Assembly (NCBI GenBank): GCA_005878515.1
Contig: VBLZ01000100.1
Span: 1 to 34,537, forward strand
Source: Methanobacteriota archaeon
Lineage (GTDB): Archaea > Thermoplasmatota > Thermoplasmata > RBG-16-68-12
DNA: 34,537 bases
Direction: 5' to 3'
Part shown: positions 1-9,966 of the stretch, in pieces
Layout of the letters: every line of letters begins with the position of its first letter
How positions within the stretch are numbered: position 1 is the stretch's first letter
Program-made: the position numbers and the translations under genes
The notes under the pieces: generated by a model
The model's input: only the letters and a program-made list of their open reading frames with translations
Told to the model about the DNA's origin: nothing
Databases searched by the model: none

Positions 1-89
1 ATTCCACTCCGAATCTTACGCACACGATTTCATCCTGGCGGGAGCCCGATAAACGTGCCGACCTGAGAATCAGGCACGAAATCGAATGC

Positions 90-443
90 TCACGCGAGTT
101 CGGGTTGGAGCCGGCGGACGAACTCGTCGACCATCTTCTGGTCGATCCCGTAGCCGAGGATTCCGTCCAGTCGGTCGACGACCTTCCCGCCGCGGAACAG
201 CGCGAGGGTGGGGACGACGTCGACCGCGTAGTCCTCCCAGAGTGGATTGTCCTCGTCGTCCAGGTACACGGCCGCGAAGCGCCAAGGTCGCGCGGCGGCG
301 AGCTTCTCGAACTCCTGTTTGAACCGCCGACAGAACGGGCACCACGTTGCCCAAAACATGACCACGGTCGGTTCGGCGGCTTGCACGACCGACTCTTGGA
401 ATGCGTCGGGATTCCGGACCTGCAACATCGCCGTTGCGTTCAC
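90..443 (-). CDS. Thioredoxin-family protein
   Basis: 117 aa ORF with the active-site motif FWATWCPFCRRFKQEF and the cis-Pro region VVPTLALFRGGKVVDRLDG. Confidence 0.9.
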   Translation of the reverse strand: MNATAMLQVRNPDAFQESVVQAAEPTVVMFWATWCPFCRRFKQEFEKLAAARPWRFAAVYLDDEDNPLWEDYAVDVVPTLALFRGGKVVDRLDGILGYGIDQKMVDEFVRRLQPELA

Positions 444-564
444 GACATTCGAGAGCGATAAAGCTTCACACGTGAAGATTCGCGCGTCCGCGCGTCACGC
501 GGCCCAAAGACATATACGAGATACCCCGGATACGACCCGCCGCTCGCGCGCTCGAAGGGATGGA

Positions 565-3500
565 ATGGGTTCACCGATCGTGTCCGAGGAGGTCCGCGGC
601 TACTTCGCGGGCTTGCTGAAGCAGGTCGAGGCGACGTACGCGGTCGCCCGGGCCGCGCGGACGCGGGGTTTCGATCCGGAACTGGACGTGGAGATCCCGC
701 TGACGGACGACCTCGCTTCCCGCGTCGAACGGCTCCTCGAGCACTACGAGGTCGAAGGCGTCGCGCGTCGGATCCGGGAGCTGGCGAAGACCCACGACCG
801 GGAAGAGCTGGCGATCCTCGTCGCGAAGGAAATGGCCGTGCGGCCCGCGACGAGCAAGGAGAAGGCGGTCGACCGCGCCGTCCGAGTCGGACTCGCGATC
901 CTGACGGAAGGGATCCTCGTCGCGCCGCTCGAAGGCCTCGCCGGCGTCAAGATCAAGCGCAACCGGGACGGCACCTCGTACGTCGACCTGTCGTACGCCG
1001 GTCCGATCCGCTCGGCGGGCGGGACCGGCCAGGCGCTGAGCGTCCTGATCGCCGACATCGTGCGGCGGGAACTCGGCCTGGGACGGTATATGCCGACGCG
1101 AGAGGAGGTCGAGCGTTTCAAGGAGGAAATCCCGCTGTACCGCCAGGCGCAACATCTCCAGTACACGCCGTCCGACGAGGAGATCTCGCTCATCGTCTCC
1201 AACTGTCCCGTCGCGATCGACGGAGAAGGCACCGAGGACGCGGAGATCAGCGGGCATCGCGACCTCCCGCGGATCGAGACGAACCGCATCCGCGGAGGCG
1301 CGTGCCTCGTCATCGCGGACGGGATGTGCCTGAAGGCGCCGAAGATCCAGAAGCACGTGAAGAAACTCCGGATCGACGGATGGGAGTTCATCGACGAATA
1401 CCTCGCGCGGAAGGAGTCGCGGCCCGAGGACACGAAAGACGAATTGGGCGTCGAGCCGAGCGAGGCGTTCATCCAGAACATCGTCGCGGGCCGTCCGGTC
1501 CTCTGCCATCCGAGTCGGCCCGGCGGCCTGCGGCTCCGATACGGTCGGACGCGCGCCACGGGTCTTGCCGCCCTCGCCCTCCATCCCGCGACGATGCACA
1601 TCCTCGACGACTTCATCGCGGTCGGAACGCAGATCAAGACGGAACGCCCGGGAAAGGCCGGCGCCGTCACGCCATGCGACCGGATCGAGGGACCGCTCGT
1701 CGTCCTCGACTCCGGAGATTTCGTCGAGGTCACGGACGCGGAAGCCGCGAAACGTCTCACGCCGCGCGTCCGGGTCATCGCGGATCTGGGGGAGATCCTC
1801 GTGCCCTTCGGAGAGTTCCTGGAGAACAACCACGTCTTGATGCCCGGCGCATTCTCCCTCGAGTGGTACGGTGCGCTCTTGCGCGAGAAGCTCGGCCGCC
1901 TTCCGGACGGATGGGAGGACGTCGACGGACCCCAGGCGCTCGCCTGGTCTCGGGACCTCAGCATCCCGCTCCACCCACGACACAACTTATTCTTCCACGA
2001 TCTGACCGTCGAGGAATTGACACGCCTCCGCGAACTCATCGCGGCCCACGGGCGAATCGACGACGGCCGCCTGATCGTGCCCGGCGACGAGGAACCGCGG
2101 GAGTGGCTCGTCCGGCTCGGCGCGACGTACCGGGTCCGAGGAGACGAGGTCGTCGTGGAGCGTCATACCGCCGCACTGCTCGCGACGCTCGGGATCGAGA
2201 TGGGACCGGTGCTGCGTCTCGCCCCGGCTCCAGCGAGCGACGATCCGCTCGCCTTCGTGTCAGCGCTCGCGGGTCTCCCCGTGAAAGCCCGCGGGCCCAC
2301 TCGAATCGGCGCGCGGATGGCCCGCCCGGAGAAGTCGGCCCCTCGAAAAATGCAACCGGCACCCCACTCGCTCTTCCCGATTGGCCACGAGGGAGGGGCC
2401 CAGCGACTCCTGCTCGAGGCGGCCTCGAAGGAGACGATCGAGGTCGAGGTGGGCCTCCGAATCTGCGCGTCGTGCGGCAAGCGGTGGTTCCTCCCGAAGT
2501 GTTCGTGCGGCGGACACACGGTTTCCCGGAACGGGCCGACGCGGCAGCGCATCCCCTTGGCCGACGTCCTGCGGACGGCGCTCGAACGGATGGGCGAGAC
2601 GAAACCGGCGGAGATCAAGGCCGTCCAGGGGATGATCTCGCGGACGAAGACGCCGGAGCCGATCGAGAAAGGTGTCCTCCGGGCGAAGCACGACGTCTAC
2701 GTGTTCAAGGACGGCACGACACGGTTCGACATGACGAACCTGCCGCTCACGCATTTCACGCCGCACGAAGTGGGCATCTCGGTCGAGACCGCCCGACAGC
2801 TCGGGTACACGCGGGATCGCAGCGGCCGTCCCCTGGAGCGTGACGATCAGACCGTCGAGCTGCGGGCGCAAGACATCGTCGTCGCGCGCTCGTGCGGGGA
2901 ATACCTGGTCCGCGTGGCGGGGTTCGTCGACGACCTGCTCGAGCGGCTCTACGGCCTCGGCCGATTCTACGGCGCGAAGTCGCCCGAGGACTTGCTCGGC
3001 CACCTCGTCGTCACGCTCGCCCCGCACACGAGCGGCGGCGTCTTGGCGCGCATTGTCGGATTCACGAACGCAAACGCGTGTTTCGCGCATCCCTACCTCA
3101 TCGCGGCGAGACGGCGGAACTGTGACGGCGACGAAGATTCCGTGATCCTGCTCCTGGACTGCCTGGTCAACTTCTCCCGCGCGTTCCTGCCCGACAAACG
3201 CGGCGGGCTGATGGACGCGCCGCTGGTCTTGACGTCCCGCATCGATCCGAACGAGATCGACAAGGAGGCCCACAACCTCGACGTCATGTCGGCGTATCCG
3301 ACGTCGCTGTACGAGGCCGCAGAACGCTTCGCGCATCCGAAAGAGATCGAGCCGCAGATCGACACAGTGAGCAAACGGATCGGGAGCGTCTTGCAGTACG
3401 AAGGGTTCGCGTTCACGCACGAGACGACCGACGTCGCGCAAGGCCCGCTCGCGTCCGCGTACGGCGAAGGCTCGATGGCGGAGAAGATCGACAAGCAGCT

Positions 3501-3870
3501 CGAGCTCGCTCTCCGAATCCGTGCGGTCGACCCGAACGACGTCGTCGCGCGGATCGTCGTCCACCACTTCCTGCCGGACCTGATCGGAAACCTGAAGGCC
3601 TTCTCGAGCCAGCAGGTCCGTTGCACGAAATGCGGGGAGAAGTACCGCCGGATCCCGCTCCGGGGGAAATGTCTCGCGTGCGGGGGGAACCTCACCCTGA
3701 CGGTCCACGAGAGCTCGGTGAAGAAGTACCTCGAAATCTCAAAGCGGATCAGCCAGCAGTTCGAGGTCTCGAACTATCTACGCCAGCGAATCGACTTGAT
3801 CGAGGATGCGATCACGTCGTTATTCACGAACGACAAGACGCAAGATCTGAAGCTCGACGATTTCTTCTAG
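565..3870 (+). CDS. polC: DNA polymerase II (family D) large subunit DP2
   Basis: ORF track starts at 247, but homologous-looking sequence begins at ATG 565 (MGSPIVSEEVRGYFAGLLKQVEATY). Contains GPIRSAGGTGQALSVLIAD, the catalytic RRRNCDGDEDSVILLLDCLVNFSRAFLPDKRGG motif, and zinc-binding CASCGKRWFLPKCSCGG and CTKCGEKYRRIPLRGKCLACGG. About 1101 aa with no intein. Confidence 0.96.
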   Translation: MGSPIVSEEVRGYFAGLLKQVEATYAVARAARTRGFDPELDVEIPLTDDLASRVERLLEHYEVEGVARRIRELAKTHDREELAILVAKEMAVRPATSKEKAVDRAVRVGLAILTEGILVAPLEGLAGVKIKRNRDGTSYVDLSYAGPIRSAGGTGQALSVLIADIVRRELGLGRYMPTREEVERFKEEIPLYRQAQHLQYTPSDEEISLIVSNCPVAIDGEGTEDAEISGHRDLPRIETNRIRGGACLVIADGMCLKAPKIQKHVKKLRIDGWEFIDEYLARKESRPEDTKDELGVEPSEAFIQNIVAGRPVLCHPSRPGGLRLRYGRTRATGLAALALHPATMHILDDFIAVGTQIKTERPGKAGAVTPCDRIEGPLVVLDSGDFVEVTDAEAAKRLTPRVRVIADLGEILVPFGEFLENNHVLMPGAFSLEWYGALLREKLGRLPDGWEDVDGPQALAWSRDLSIPLHPRHNLFFHDLTVEELTRLRELIAAHGRIDDGRLIVPGDEEPREWLVRLGATYRVRGDEVVVERHTAALLATLGIEMGPVLRLAPAPASDDPLAFVSALAGLPVKARGPTRIGARMARPEKSAPRKMQPAPHSLFPIGHEGGAQRLLLEAASKETIEVEVGLRICASCGKRWFLPKCSCGGHTVSRNGPTRQRIPLADVLRTALERMGETKPAEIKAVQGMISRTKTPEPIEKGVLRAKHDVYVFKDGTTRFDMTNLPLTHFTPHEVGISVETARQLGYTRDRSGRPLERDDQTVELRAQDIVVARSCGEYLVRVAGFVDDLLERLYGLGRFYGAKSPEDLLGHLVVTLAPHTSGGVLARIVGFTNANACFAHPYLIAARRRNCDGDEDSVILLLDCLVNFSRAFLPDKRGGLMDAPLVLTSRIDPNEIDKEAHNLDVMSAYPTSLYEAAERFAHPKEIEPQIDTVSKRIGSVLQYEGFAFTHETTDVAQGPLASAYGEGSMAEKIDKQLELALRIRAVDPNDVVARIVVHHFLPDLIGNLKAFSSQQVRCTKCGEKYRRIPLRGKCLACGGNLTLTVHESSVKKYLEISKRISQQFEVSNYLRQRIDLIEDAITSLFTNDKTQDLKLDDFF

Positions 3871-4193
3871 GCGGCCAAGACCTTCGCCTGCTCGGATCGG
3901 ATTTTCAGGGCGGCGGTAGCGACGAGGAAGGCGCCGACCCCGAACGCGCCGAGGACGAGTAGCGGGAAGTTCGCGATTGTCACGTTAGCGAGGTCCGTCG
4001 GCACCAGGCCCGACCTCAGACCGATCTGGTCTGGACCATACACGAATGCGCCCAGGAGGGCCAAGCCAAGGACCATGAACACGATGCCGGCCTTTGCGGC
4101 GGCAGGAGTGCGGAGCGTGTACTTGCAGGTCGGGCACACCCATACCGCGTCTTCCGGGAGTTCGGCGTAACACTCGGGGCAGCGGCGCGCCAT
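3867..4193 (-). CDS. Small zinc-ribbon membrane protein (108 aa)
   Basis: MARRCPECYAELPEDAVWVCPTCKYTL zinc ribbon followed by two hydrophobic segments. The upstream part of the 385 aa ORF is low-complexity Arg/Glu and not coding-like. Stop overlaps the DP2 stop. Confidence 0.75.
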   Translation of the reverse strand: MARRCPECYAELPEDAVWVCPTCKYTLRTPAAAKAGIVFMVLGLALLGAFVYGPDQIGLRSGLVPTDLANVTIANFPLLVLGAFGVGAFLVATAALKIRSEQAKVLAA

Positions 4194-4298
4194 CGCGCGG
4201 GACAGAAAGGCCGCGGAGAAATAGTTTGCGTCGATGTTTTCTGGACGCGCGACGGACCGCGGATAACCCTTTAGTAGCGGGGGCCGGTTCGCGAGCGA

Positions 4299-5996
4299 AT
4301 GAGGAAGTCGACCGCCATCGCGCTGGCCGCGGTCACGCTCATCGCGATCGCGGTGCGGCTCTCGCCTCTCTTGTCCTTCCTCTACTGGGGCTCCGATACC
4401 GGCGAGTACCTCTCGATCCTGCGAGCGCTCGTCCGCGGAGGACGCGTCTCGACCCCGTACTACGGTTGGGGCGTGACGTATCCGTACTTCCCTGGGATGT
4501 TCTTCGCTCAAGCCGGAGTGGTCGACCTCAGCGGCCTCGACGTGCCGACGACGATCAACCTGCTCGTCCCCGTCCTCGGCGCGCTCGCGGTCCTCCCGAT
4601 GTTCCTCATCGGTCGTCGGATGACCGGCGACGATCGTTTCGCCCTCTTCGCGGCCGCGTTCCTCGCCGGCGCAATCCCGGTCGCATATACGACGGCGCAT
4701 ACGGCGCCGGCAACCGTCGGGGAGCTCCTCGCCGTCGCGGGCCTCCTTTGTTTCGTGCGTCTTCGGACGGACGGTCGAGCAATGGTGCCGCTCCTCCTCG
4801 TCACGGCGACGCTCATCGCGACGCACCACCTCTCTCTCTACTTCTTTCTCATCATGGTCCTGGGGACGATCGTTGTCGAAGGGCTCGCGCGTCCGTGGCG
4901 GTGGACGCCTGGCGCGAAGCGGGAGGTGGCGTTCGCGACCGTCCTCATGGCCGGCACGTTCGTCTACTGGCTCGGCTACGCGACGACGTTCCGGGAGTCG
5001 ATCCTTCCGGATGTGAACATCCAACCGTGGTGGGCGTTGCTCGCATTGTTCCCGGCAGGCGTCGTTCTCCTGGCGGCAATCATCTTCACCCGCTCACGTC
5101 TTGGCTGGAGGTACCAGCCGCGGTATCCGAGCCTGCGCCGGCCCTCAACCGCGTACGCGGCGGCGGCGGGGGCGATCTTGGTGATCGGCGTCGTCTCGGT
5201 CGTCGTCGGAGTGCCAGGGACCACATTTCAGGTGCCTGCGAGCGGCCTCCTCTACTTCGTCCCGCTGGTCCTCCTCTTGTCCTTCTCGTCCTCGGGCCGG
5301 CCATTTGGCGATTTCCTCGCGGACGGGCTTCAGGTGAATGGCTGGCTCGTTGCGCTCCTCGGTTCCGCGGTCGTCGGGATCGTCGCGGCCCCGCGCGTCC
5401 TGATTCCGTACCGACACACGGAGTACCTGATGATCCCCCTCGCGATCTTCGCGGGAATCGGGTTCTTCCGCCTACTGGACCTCGCAGGCCTTCGCGGCGG
5501 AAAGCGCACCCTGGCCCTCGGGGTGTGCGGTCTCCTCCTCGCCGCTAACGCGGTCGCCGGCATCCCGCCTCCATCGACCCTCGCGGGGTGGAGAGAGGGC
5601 ACGATCCCCGCGGCCTTGGACCCGGCGTATTGGGCGAGGGACTACGCGAGCGGGCTCGTCGTGTCGGATCACCAGGGGTCGACCACGGTCTTCGGATTCG
5701 GCGGATTGAACGCCACATGGGACCGGACCCGAGCTCCGTTTCTGCCCGACTCCCTCGCGGATCCGTTCGCAGGACTCGTCGGGATCGACTCGCCGTCGGG
5801 CCGGAAGAACGGCACGTACATCTGGATCGACCGCGACATGGAGGCCGGCGTCCGTCTCACGCCGTGGGAAACCGCCGCACCCATGAACACGACGGTCATC
5901 GAGAGATTCGACGCGTCCCCGTTCGTCAAGGTCTTCGACAACGGATACGCTCGACTCTACTGGATCGCCTGGGGCTGCACGCCGTCGACGTGTTGA
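4299..5996 (+). CDS. Multi-pass membrane protein, probable GT-C-type glycosyltransferase (GT39/ArnT/Stt3-like fold)
   Basis: 565 aa with about 12 hydrophobic segments, acidic SDTGEY in the first external loop, soluble C-terminal part; sits in a glycosyltransferase neighbourhood. Confidence 0.65.
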   Translation: MRKSTAIALAAVTLIAIAVRLSPLLSFLYWGSDTGEYLSILRALVRGGRVSTPYYGWGVTYPYFPGMFFAQAGVVDLSGLDVPTTINLLVPVLGALAVLPMFLIGRRMTGDDRFALFAAAFLAGAIPVAYTTAHTAPATVGELLAVAGLLCFVRLRTDGRAMVPLLLVTATLIATHHLSLYFFLIMVLGTIVVEGLARPWRWTPGAKREVAFATVLMAGTFVYWLGYATTFRESILPDVNIQPWWALLALFPAGVVLLAAIIFTRSRLGWRYQPRYPSLRRPSTAYAAAAGAILVIGVVSVVVGVPGTTFQVPASGLLYFVPLVLLLSFSSSGRPFGDFLADGLQVNGWLVALLGSAVVGIVAAPRVLIPYRHTEYLMIPLAIFAGIGFFRLLDLAGLRGGKRTLALGVCGLLLAANAVAGIPPPSTLAGWREGTIPAALDPAYWARDYASGLVVSDHQGSTTVFGFGGLNATWDRTRAPFLPDSLADPFAGLVGIDSPSGRKNGTYIWIDRDMEAGVRLTPWETAAPMNTTVIERFDASPFVKVFDNGYARLYWIAWGCTPSTC

Positions 5997-6037
5997 GCCG
6001 AACGCTTTTATCCGGGTTCACCGCATCCGCGGCGGCG

Positions 6038-7123
6038 ATGCGCGTCGCCGTCCTCCACGACCACCTTCGCTTCATCGGCGGTGGAGAGCGCGTCGCACTC
6101 ACTCTCGCCGCGGCATTCGACGCCGACCTGTACGTGACCGACCTGGATCCGACATTGCCTGAGCGCGCCGGCATGCCGAAGGTCCGGGTGACGGAAATCG
6201 CGCGGGTCCCGCAGACGCCTCCGATGCGTCAAGACCGCCAAGCGCGCGCATTTCGTGAGTACCCGATCCCCGATCACGACGTCTACCTCCTCTCGGGGAA
6301 CTGGGCGGTGTTCGCCGCCCCGAGGCTGCGCCCAAACACATGGTATTGCCACACTCCCGTACGGGTGTTCTACGATCTCCACGACTCGTTCCTTTCCTCG
6401 CTCCATCGCGTTCGGCGCTGGGCCGCGCAGCGGTGGATCGAACGGAGACGTCCCGAGTACGAGGCCGCCGCGGCGGCCGTCCAGACAATCGTCGCGAACA
6501 GCCGCAACGTCGAAGCGAGAATCGAGCGCTTCCTTCACCGGAAGGCCTCGGTGGTTCACCCTCCCGTGGATACGTCGCGGTACCGATTCGATCGCGTTGG
6601 CGACACGTGGCTTGCGGTGGGCCGCTTGTCCCACGAGAAGCGGGTGGGTCTCCTCGTCGAAACGTTCCGGCGGCTCCCTCGAGAGCGTCTCATCGTGGTG
6701 GGCGGAGCCCAGATGGGCATCGATGCGGACCGGTTCATCCGCAGACTCGCGCCCCCGCCCAACGTCGAGTTCCTCGGGGAGATTGCGGAGCCGCAGCTCC
6801 TGGACCTCTACGCGACCTGCCGCGGGCTCGTGGCCGTCTCCGTCGACGAGGACTTCGGGCTGACGCCGGTCGAGGCGATGTCCTCCGGGAAGGCAGTCAT
6901 CGCGGTGAACGACGGAGGTTACAAGGAGACGGTTATCGACGGCACGACCGGATGGCTGGTCCCACCGGACTCGGCATCCCTCGCCCTGGCCATTCGGGAC
7001 ACAGATCCGGCACGACTCGCCGCGATGAGAGAGGCGTGCGGGGCGAGGGCGCGATCGTTCGATCGATCCGTGTTCGTCGCTCGGATGCAGGAGCTCGTCG
7101 AGAGAGTTCTCGTTCTCCGCTGA
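6038..7123 (+). CDS. Glycosyltransferase family 4 protein
   Basis: Start at ATG 6038: MRVAVLHDHLRFIGGGERVALTLAAAFDADLYV. GT4 signature VAVSVDEDFGLTPVEAMSSGKAVIAVNDGGYKETVIDGTTGWLV. Confidence 0.9.
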   Translation: MRVAVLHDHLRFIGGGERVALTLAAAFDADLYVTDLDPTLPERAGMPKVRVTEIARVPQTPPMRQDRQARAFREYPIPDHDVYLLSGNWAVFAAPRLRPNTWYCHTPVRVFYDLHDSFLSSLHRVRRWAAQRWIERRRPEYEAAAAAVQTIVANSRNVEARIERFLHRKASVVHPPVDTSRYRFDRVGDTWLAVGRLSHEKRVGLLVETFRRLPRERLIVVGGAQMGIDADRFIRRLAPPPNVEFLGEIAEPQLLDLYATCRGLVAVSVDEDFGLTPVEAMSSGKAVIAVNDGGYKETVIDGTTGWLVPPDSASLALAIRDTDPARLAAMREACGARARSFDRSVFVARMQELVERVLVLR

Positions 7124-7125
7124 AT

Positions 7126-7638
7126 TCACTTCTCGCTCACGAGTGTGAAGACGAGCTTCTCAACCGTGTTGTCGAGGTACCGTTCGATCCATGGGAGAAT
7201 CCGAGGGAACGGGCGCCGAATGTAGCGATCCACGTGGTATTCATAGACCTTCTGAACGTTCGCCACGCGGAAGCGGGCGTGGGTGTAGTATGACCGCTCG
7301 TCCGCCCCGAAATAGTCGAACGATCCCTCCGTGAAGAACCGGACGTGGGTCGGATCCTTGTATGCGTTCGAGTGTTTGTAATGCGGGACCTCGATTGTGA
7401 CCGTCGCCCGGTCCCGAGTGATGCGGTGAAGCTCCTCCATCACCCGGATCGTGTCCGGGAGATGTTCGAGCAGATGAATCGCGACGACCTCCTCGATCGC
7501 GTTGTCCTTGAAGGGCCAGGGGAACCGGGAGAAATCGACGATCAACTCGACACCCGGAAGGCGGATCCGGTCGACGTTCACGTACCCCGCTCGGATGTCA
7601 CGCCCACATCCCAGATTCAACCTCCGGGGAACCGGCAC
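7126..7638 (-). CDS. SAM-dependent methyltransferase (type 11)
   Basis: RLNLGCGRDIRAGYVNVD (motif I) and IHLLEHLPDTIRVMEELHRI. Confidence 0.85.
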   Translation of the reverse strand: MPVPRRLNLGCGRDIRAGYVNVDRIRLPGVELIVDFSRFPWPFKDNAIEEVVAIHLLEHLPDTIRVMEELHRITRDRATVTIEVPHYKHSNAYKDPTHVRFFTEGSFDYFGADERSYYTHARFRVANVQKVYEYHVDRYIRRPFPRILPWIERYLDNTVEKLVFTLVSEK

Positions 7639-7670
7639 GCGAACACCGTCCCGGCGTCAGGCGGCGAGGC

Positions 7671-7682
7671 GATATATAAAAG
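7671..7682 (+). promoter_or_regulatory. Archaeal TATA/box A for the second GT4 gene
   Basis: gatatataaaag about 50 nt upstream of ATG 7730. Confidence 0.5.
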
Positions 7683-7729
7683 CGGTGCGGCGTTGCAGGA
7701 GATGGCGACTTGGCACCCCGGGTACCGCG

Positions 7730-8800
7730 ATGCGTCTCGCGATCTTCCACGACTACATGGAGACGATCGGCGGCGCGGAGCGCCTCGTCCTGACCCTTGC
7801 GCGCCATTTCGATGCGGACCTCATCACGACGTCGTACGACCCCGAGTTGCCCGCTCGGGCAGGGTTCGGGGACGTCAACGTCATCTCGCTCGGCACTCTC
7901 CACCCGGGTCCGCCGTTCAAGCAGATTGACGCGAGCTGGAAGTTCTCGCGGGCGCGGTTCCCGGGCTACGCGAAATACATACTCTCGGGGAACTGGGCTC
8001 ATTACTCCGCGCGTCGCCACCATCCGAACCTCTACTATTGCCACACGCCGACCCGGATGTTCTACGACCAGCGCGATGCGGTGCAGGCACGTCTCCCACT
8101 CGGCCGCCGGCTCTTTGCGAGCACATGGACCACCGTCCACGGAACATGGGACCGTCGTGCGGTGCGATCTTGCGACCGCATCGTCGTGAACAGCGAGAAC
8201 GTCAAGGCACGCGTTCGACGATATTACCATCGCGAGGCAGACGTCATCCATCCTCCCGTCGAGTCGTCGCGCTTTCGATTCGATGGACTCGGTGACGCAT
8301 GGCTGTCCGTGAATCGGCTCTATCCGGAGAAGCGGATCGAGCTCCAGCTCGAGATCTTTCGACGTCTTCCGAGAGAGAGACTGACGATCGTTGGCGGATT
8401 CTCGAAGGGGGACCGCGCGGAACGATACGTAGCGTCGCTGAATCCCACAGAGAACGTGACGATGGCCGGCGAGATGCCAGAGGCGACCCTGCGGGACCTG
8501 TATGCACGCTGTCGGGGCGTCATTAGTACGGCCGTGGACGAGGACTTCGGCATGACCCCCGTCGAAGCGATGGCCTCGGGGAAGTGCGTTCTCGCGACGG
8601 ATGAAGGCGGTCATCGCGAAACGATCGTCGACGGAAAGACCGGTTTCTTACTCCCGCCGACCGCGGACGCATTCGCATCGCGCATCGCGTCCCTGGACGA
8701 TGCGGGCTTGCAGTCCATGCGGGATGCATGCATCGACCGCGCCCGACAGTTCGACGTTGCCATTTTCCTGGCAAAGATGGAAACCGCACTCGGGACGTAG
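7730..8800 (+). CDS. Glycosyltransferase family 4 protein (paralogue of 6038..7123)
   Basis: MRLAIFHDYMETIGGAERLVLTLARHFDADLITTSYDPELPARAGF; ISTAVDEDFGMTPVEAMASGKCVLATDEGGHRETIVDGKTGFLLPP. Same length and motif order as the upstream GT4. Confidence 0.9.
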   Translation: MRLAIFHDYMETIGGAERLVLTLARHFDADLITTSYDPELPARAGFGDVNVISLGTLHPGPPFKQIDASWKFSRARFPGYAKYILSGNWAHYSARRHHPNLYYCHTPTRMFYDQRDAVQARLPLGRRLFASTWTTVHGTWDRRAVRSCDRIVVNSENVKARVRRYYHREADVIHPPVESSRFRFDGLGDAWLSVNRLYPEKRIELQLEIFRRLPRERLTIVGGFSKGDRAERYVASLNPTENVTMAGEMPEATLRDLYARCRGVISTAVDEDFGMTPVEAMASGKCVLATDEGGHRETIVDGKTGFLLPPTADAFASRIASLDDAGLQSMRDACIDRARQFDVAIFLAKMETALGT

Positions 8801-8981
8801 GGCCACGATCTCCGCGCCGAGGGCATCTGAAGAGGACGACATGGCTGGGGCCTCGCGGTTCGTTGAGACTCTCGTTTTGGAGAACATGAAAGGCCTCGTC
8901 AATGCGCTCAGGTAGGTCTCGCAGAACTCTCTCGCGTGTTGCGCCGATACGATAAAGAGCGGAAGACGGGTTCGCCGCGCG

Positions 8982-9962
8982 ATGGCAAAGTCCGCTCTTG
9001 TCACCGGCGCCACGGGCCAAGACGGCTCGTTCCTCATGGAACTCCTCCTGAAGAAAGGCTACGAAGTCCATGGGCTCGTCCGCCGCTTGAGCATCCCCAA
9101 TATCGGCAACATCCAGCACCTCGTGGACCGCGTCTCGCTCCTGGATGGCGATCTCATCGACCAATCGTCTTTGAACGCCGCGGTGAGAGAGAGTCAGCCG
9201 GACGAGGTATACAATCTCGCCGCGCAGTCGTTCGTTGCGACGTCCTTCGTCCAACCGGTCCTCACGGGCGAGATCACCGGCATCGGCGCGGTACGCGTGC
9301 TCGAGGCGGTTCGCGCCTATGCGCCGGATGCCAAGGTGTACCAAGCCTCGTCGAGCGAGATGTTCGGCAAGGTGGACCGGGAGCCGCAGGACGAGAGCAC
9401 GCCGTTCCATCCGCGAAGTCCGTACGGGGTCGCGAAGGTCTACGCGTACTGGGCCTGCGTGAACTACCGGGAAGCCCACGGCTTGTTTGTTTCCAACGGG
9501 ATCCTGTTCAACCACGAATCCGAACGACGCGGCCTCGAGTTCCTGACCCGCAAGGTGAGCAGCGGCGTGGCGAAGATCCATCACGGCCTCGCGAAGACGG
9601 TCACCCTCGGAAACCTCGACGCGAGGCGGGATTGGGGGTACGCCCCGGAATTTGTCGACCTGATGTGGCGGGTCCTCCAGCACAAAGAGCCGGACGACTT
9701 CGTCGGAGCGACGGGCGAGGCCCATTCGGTGCGCGAATTCGTGGAGGAAGCGTTCCGCGTCGCCGGCATCTCGGATTGGGAGGCGCATGTGACGATCGAC
9801 GAGAAGAACTTCCGACCTTCGGAGATCTACAACCTGCGCGGGGACGCGGGGAAGGCCAAGCGGATCCTCGGATGGCAGGCGAAGACCAAGTTCAAGCAGC
9901 TCGCGAAGATCATGGTCGAAGCGGACATCGAGAGCCTGAAAGGATCCCGCAAGCCGAAGTGA
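8982..9962 (+). CDS. gmd: GDP-mannose 4,6-dehydratase
   Basis: MAKSALVTGATGQDGSFLMELLLKKGYEVHGLVRRLS; SSSEMFGKVDREPQDESTPFHPRSPYGVAKVYAYW (YxxxK); ILFNHESERRGLEFLTRK. Confidence 0.93.
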   Translation: MAKSALVTGATGQDGSFLMELLLKKGYEVHGLVRRLSIPNIGNIQHLVDRVSLLDGDLIDQSSLNAAVRESQPDEVYNLAAQSFVATSFVQPVLTGEITGIGAVRVLEAVRAYAPDAKVYQASSSEMFGKVDREPQDESTPFHPRSPYGVAKVYAYWACVNYREAHGLFVSNGILFNHESERRGLEFLTRKVSSGVAKIHHGLAKTVTLGNLDARRDWGYAPEFVDLMWRVLQHKEPDDFVGATGEAHSVREFVEEAFRVAGISDWEAHVTIDEKNFRPSEIYNLRGDAGKAKRILGWQAKTKFKQLAKIMVEADIESLKGSRKPK

Positions 9963-9966
9963 TCCG

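Noticed and set aside
464-477. Palindrome CTTCAC-AC-GTGAAG between thioredoxin and DP2
   Set aside because: Only 6-bp arms, no linked regulator and no clear relation to either promoter; could be chance.
571-3708. Long antisense/alternate-frame ORFs across DP2 (571..1983 -, 744..2039 -, 1302..2843 +, 2260..3708 -)
   Set aside because: High-GC shadow ORFs: Arg/Asp/Pro-rich low-complexity translations with no motifs, fully overlapping a clearly recognised DP2 gene.
565-3870. Possible intein in DP2
   Set aside because: The catalytic NCDGDED region and the other motifs are contiguous and total length (~1101 aa) fits an uninterrupted DP2.
8801-8981. Possible ncRNA or small ORF (MAGASRFVETLVLENMKGLVNALR) between GT4 and gmd
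   Set aside because: No stable structure or coding signal recognised; only a promoter-like gataaag near 8950 for gmd.
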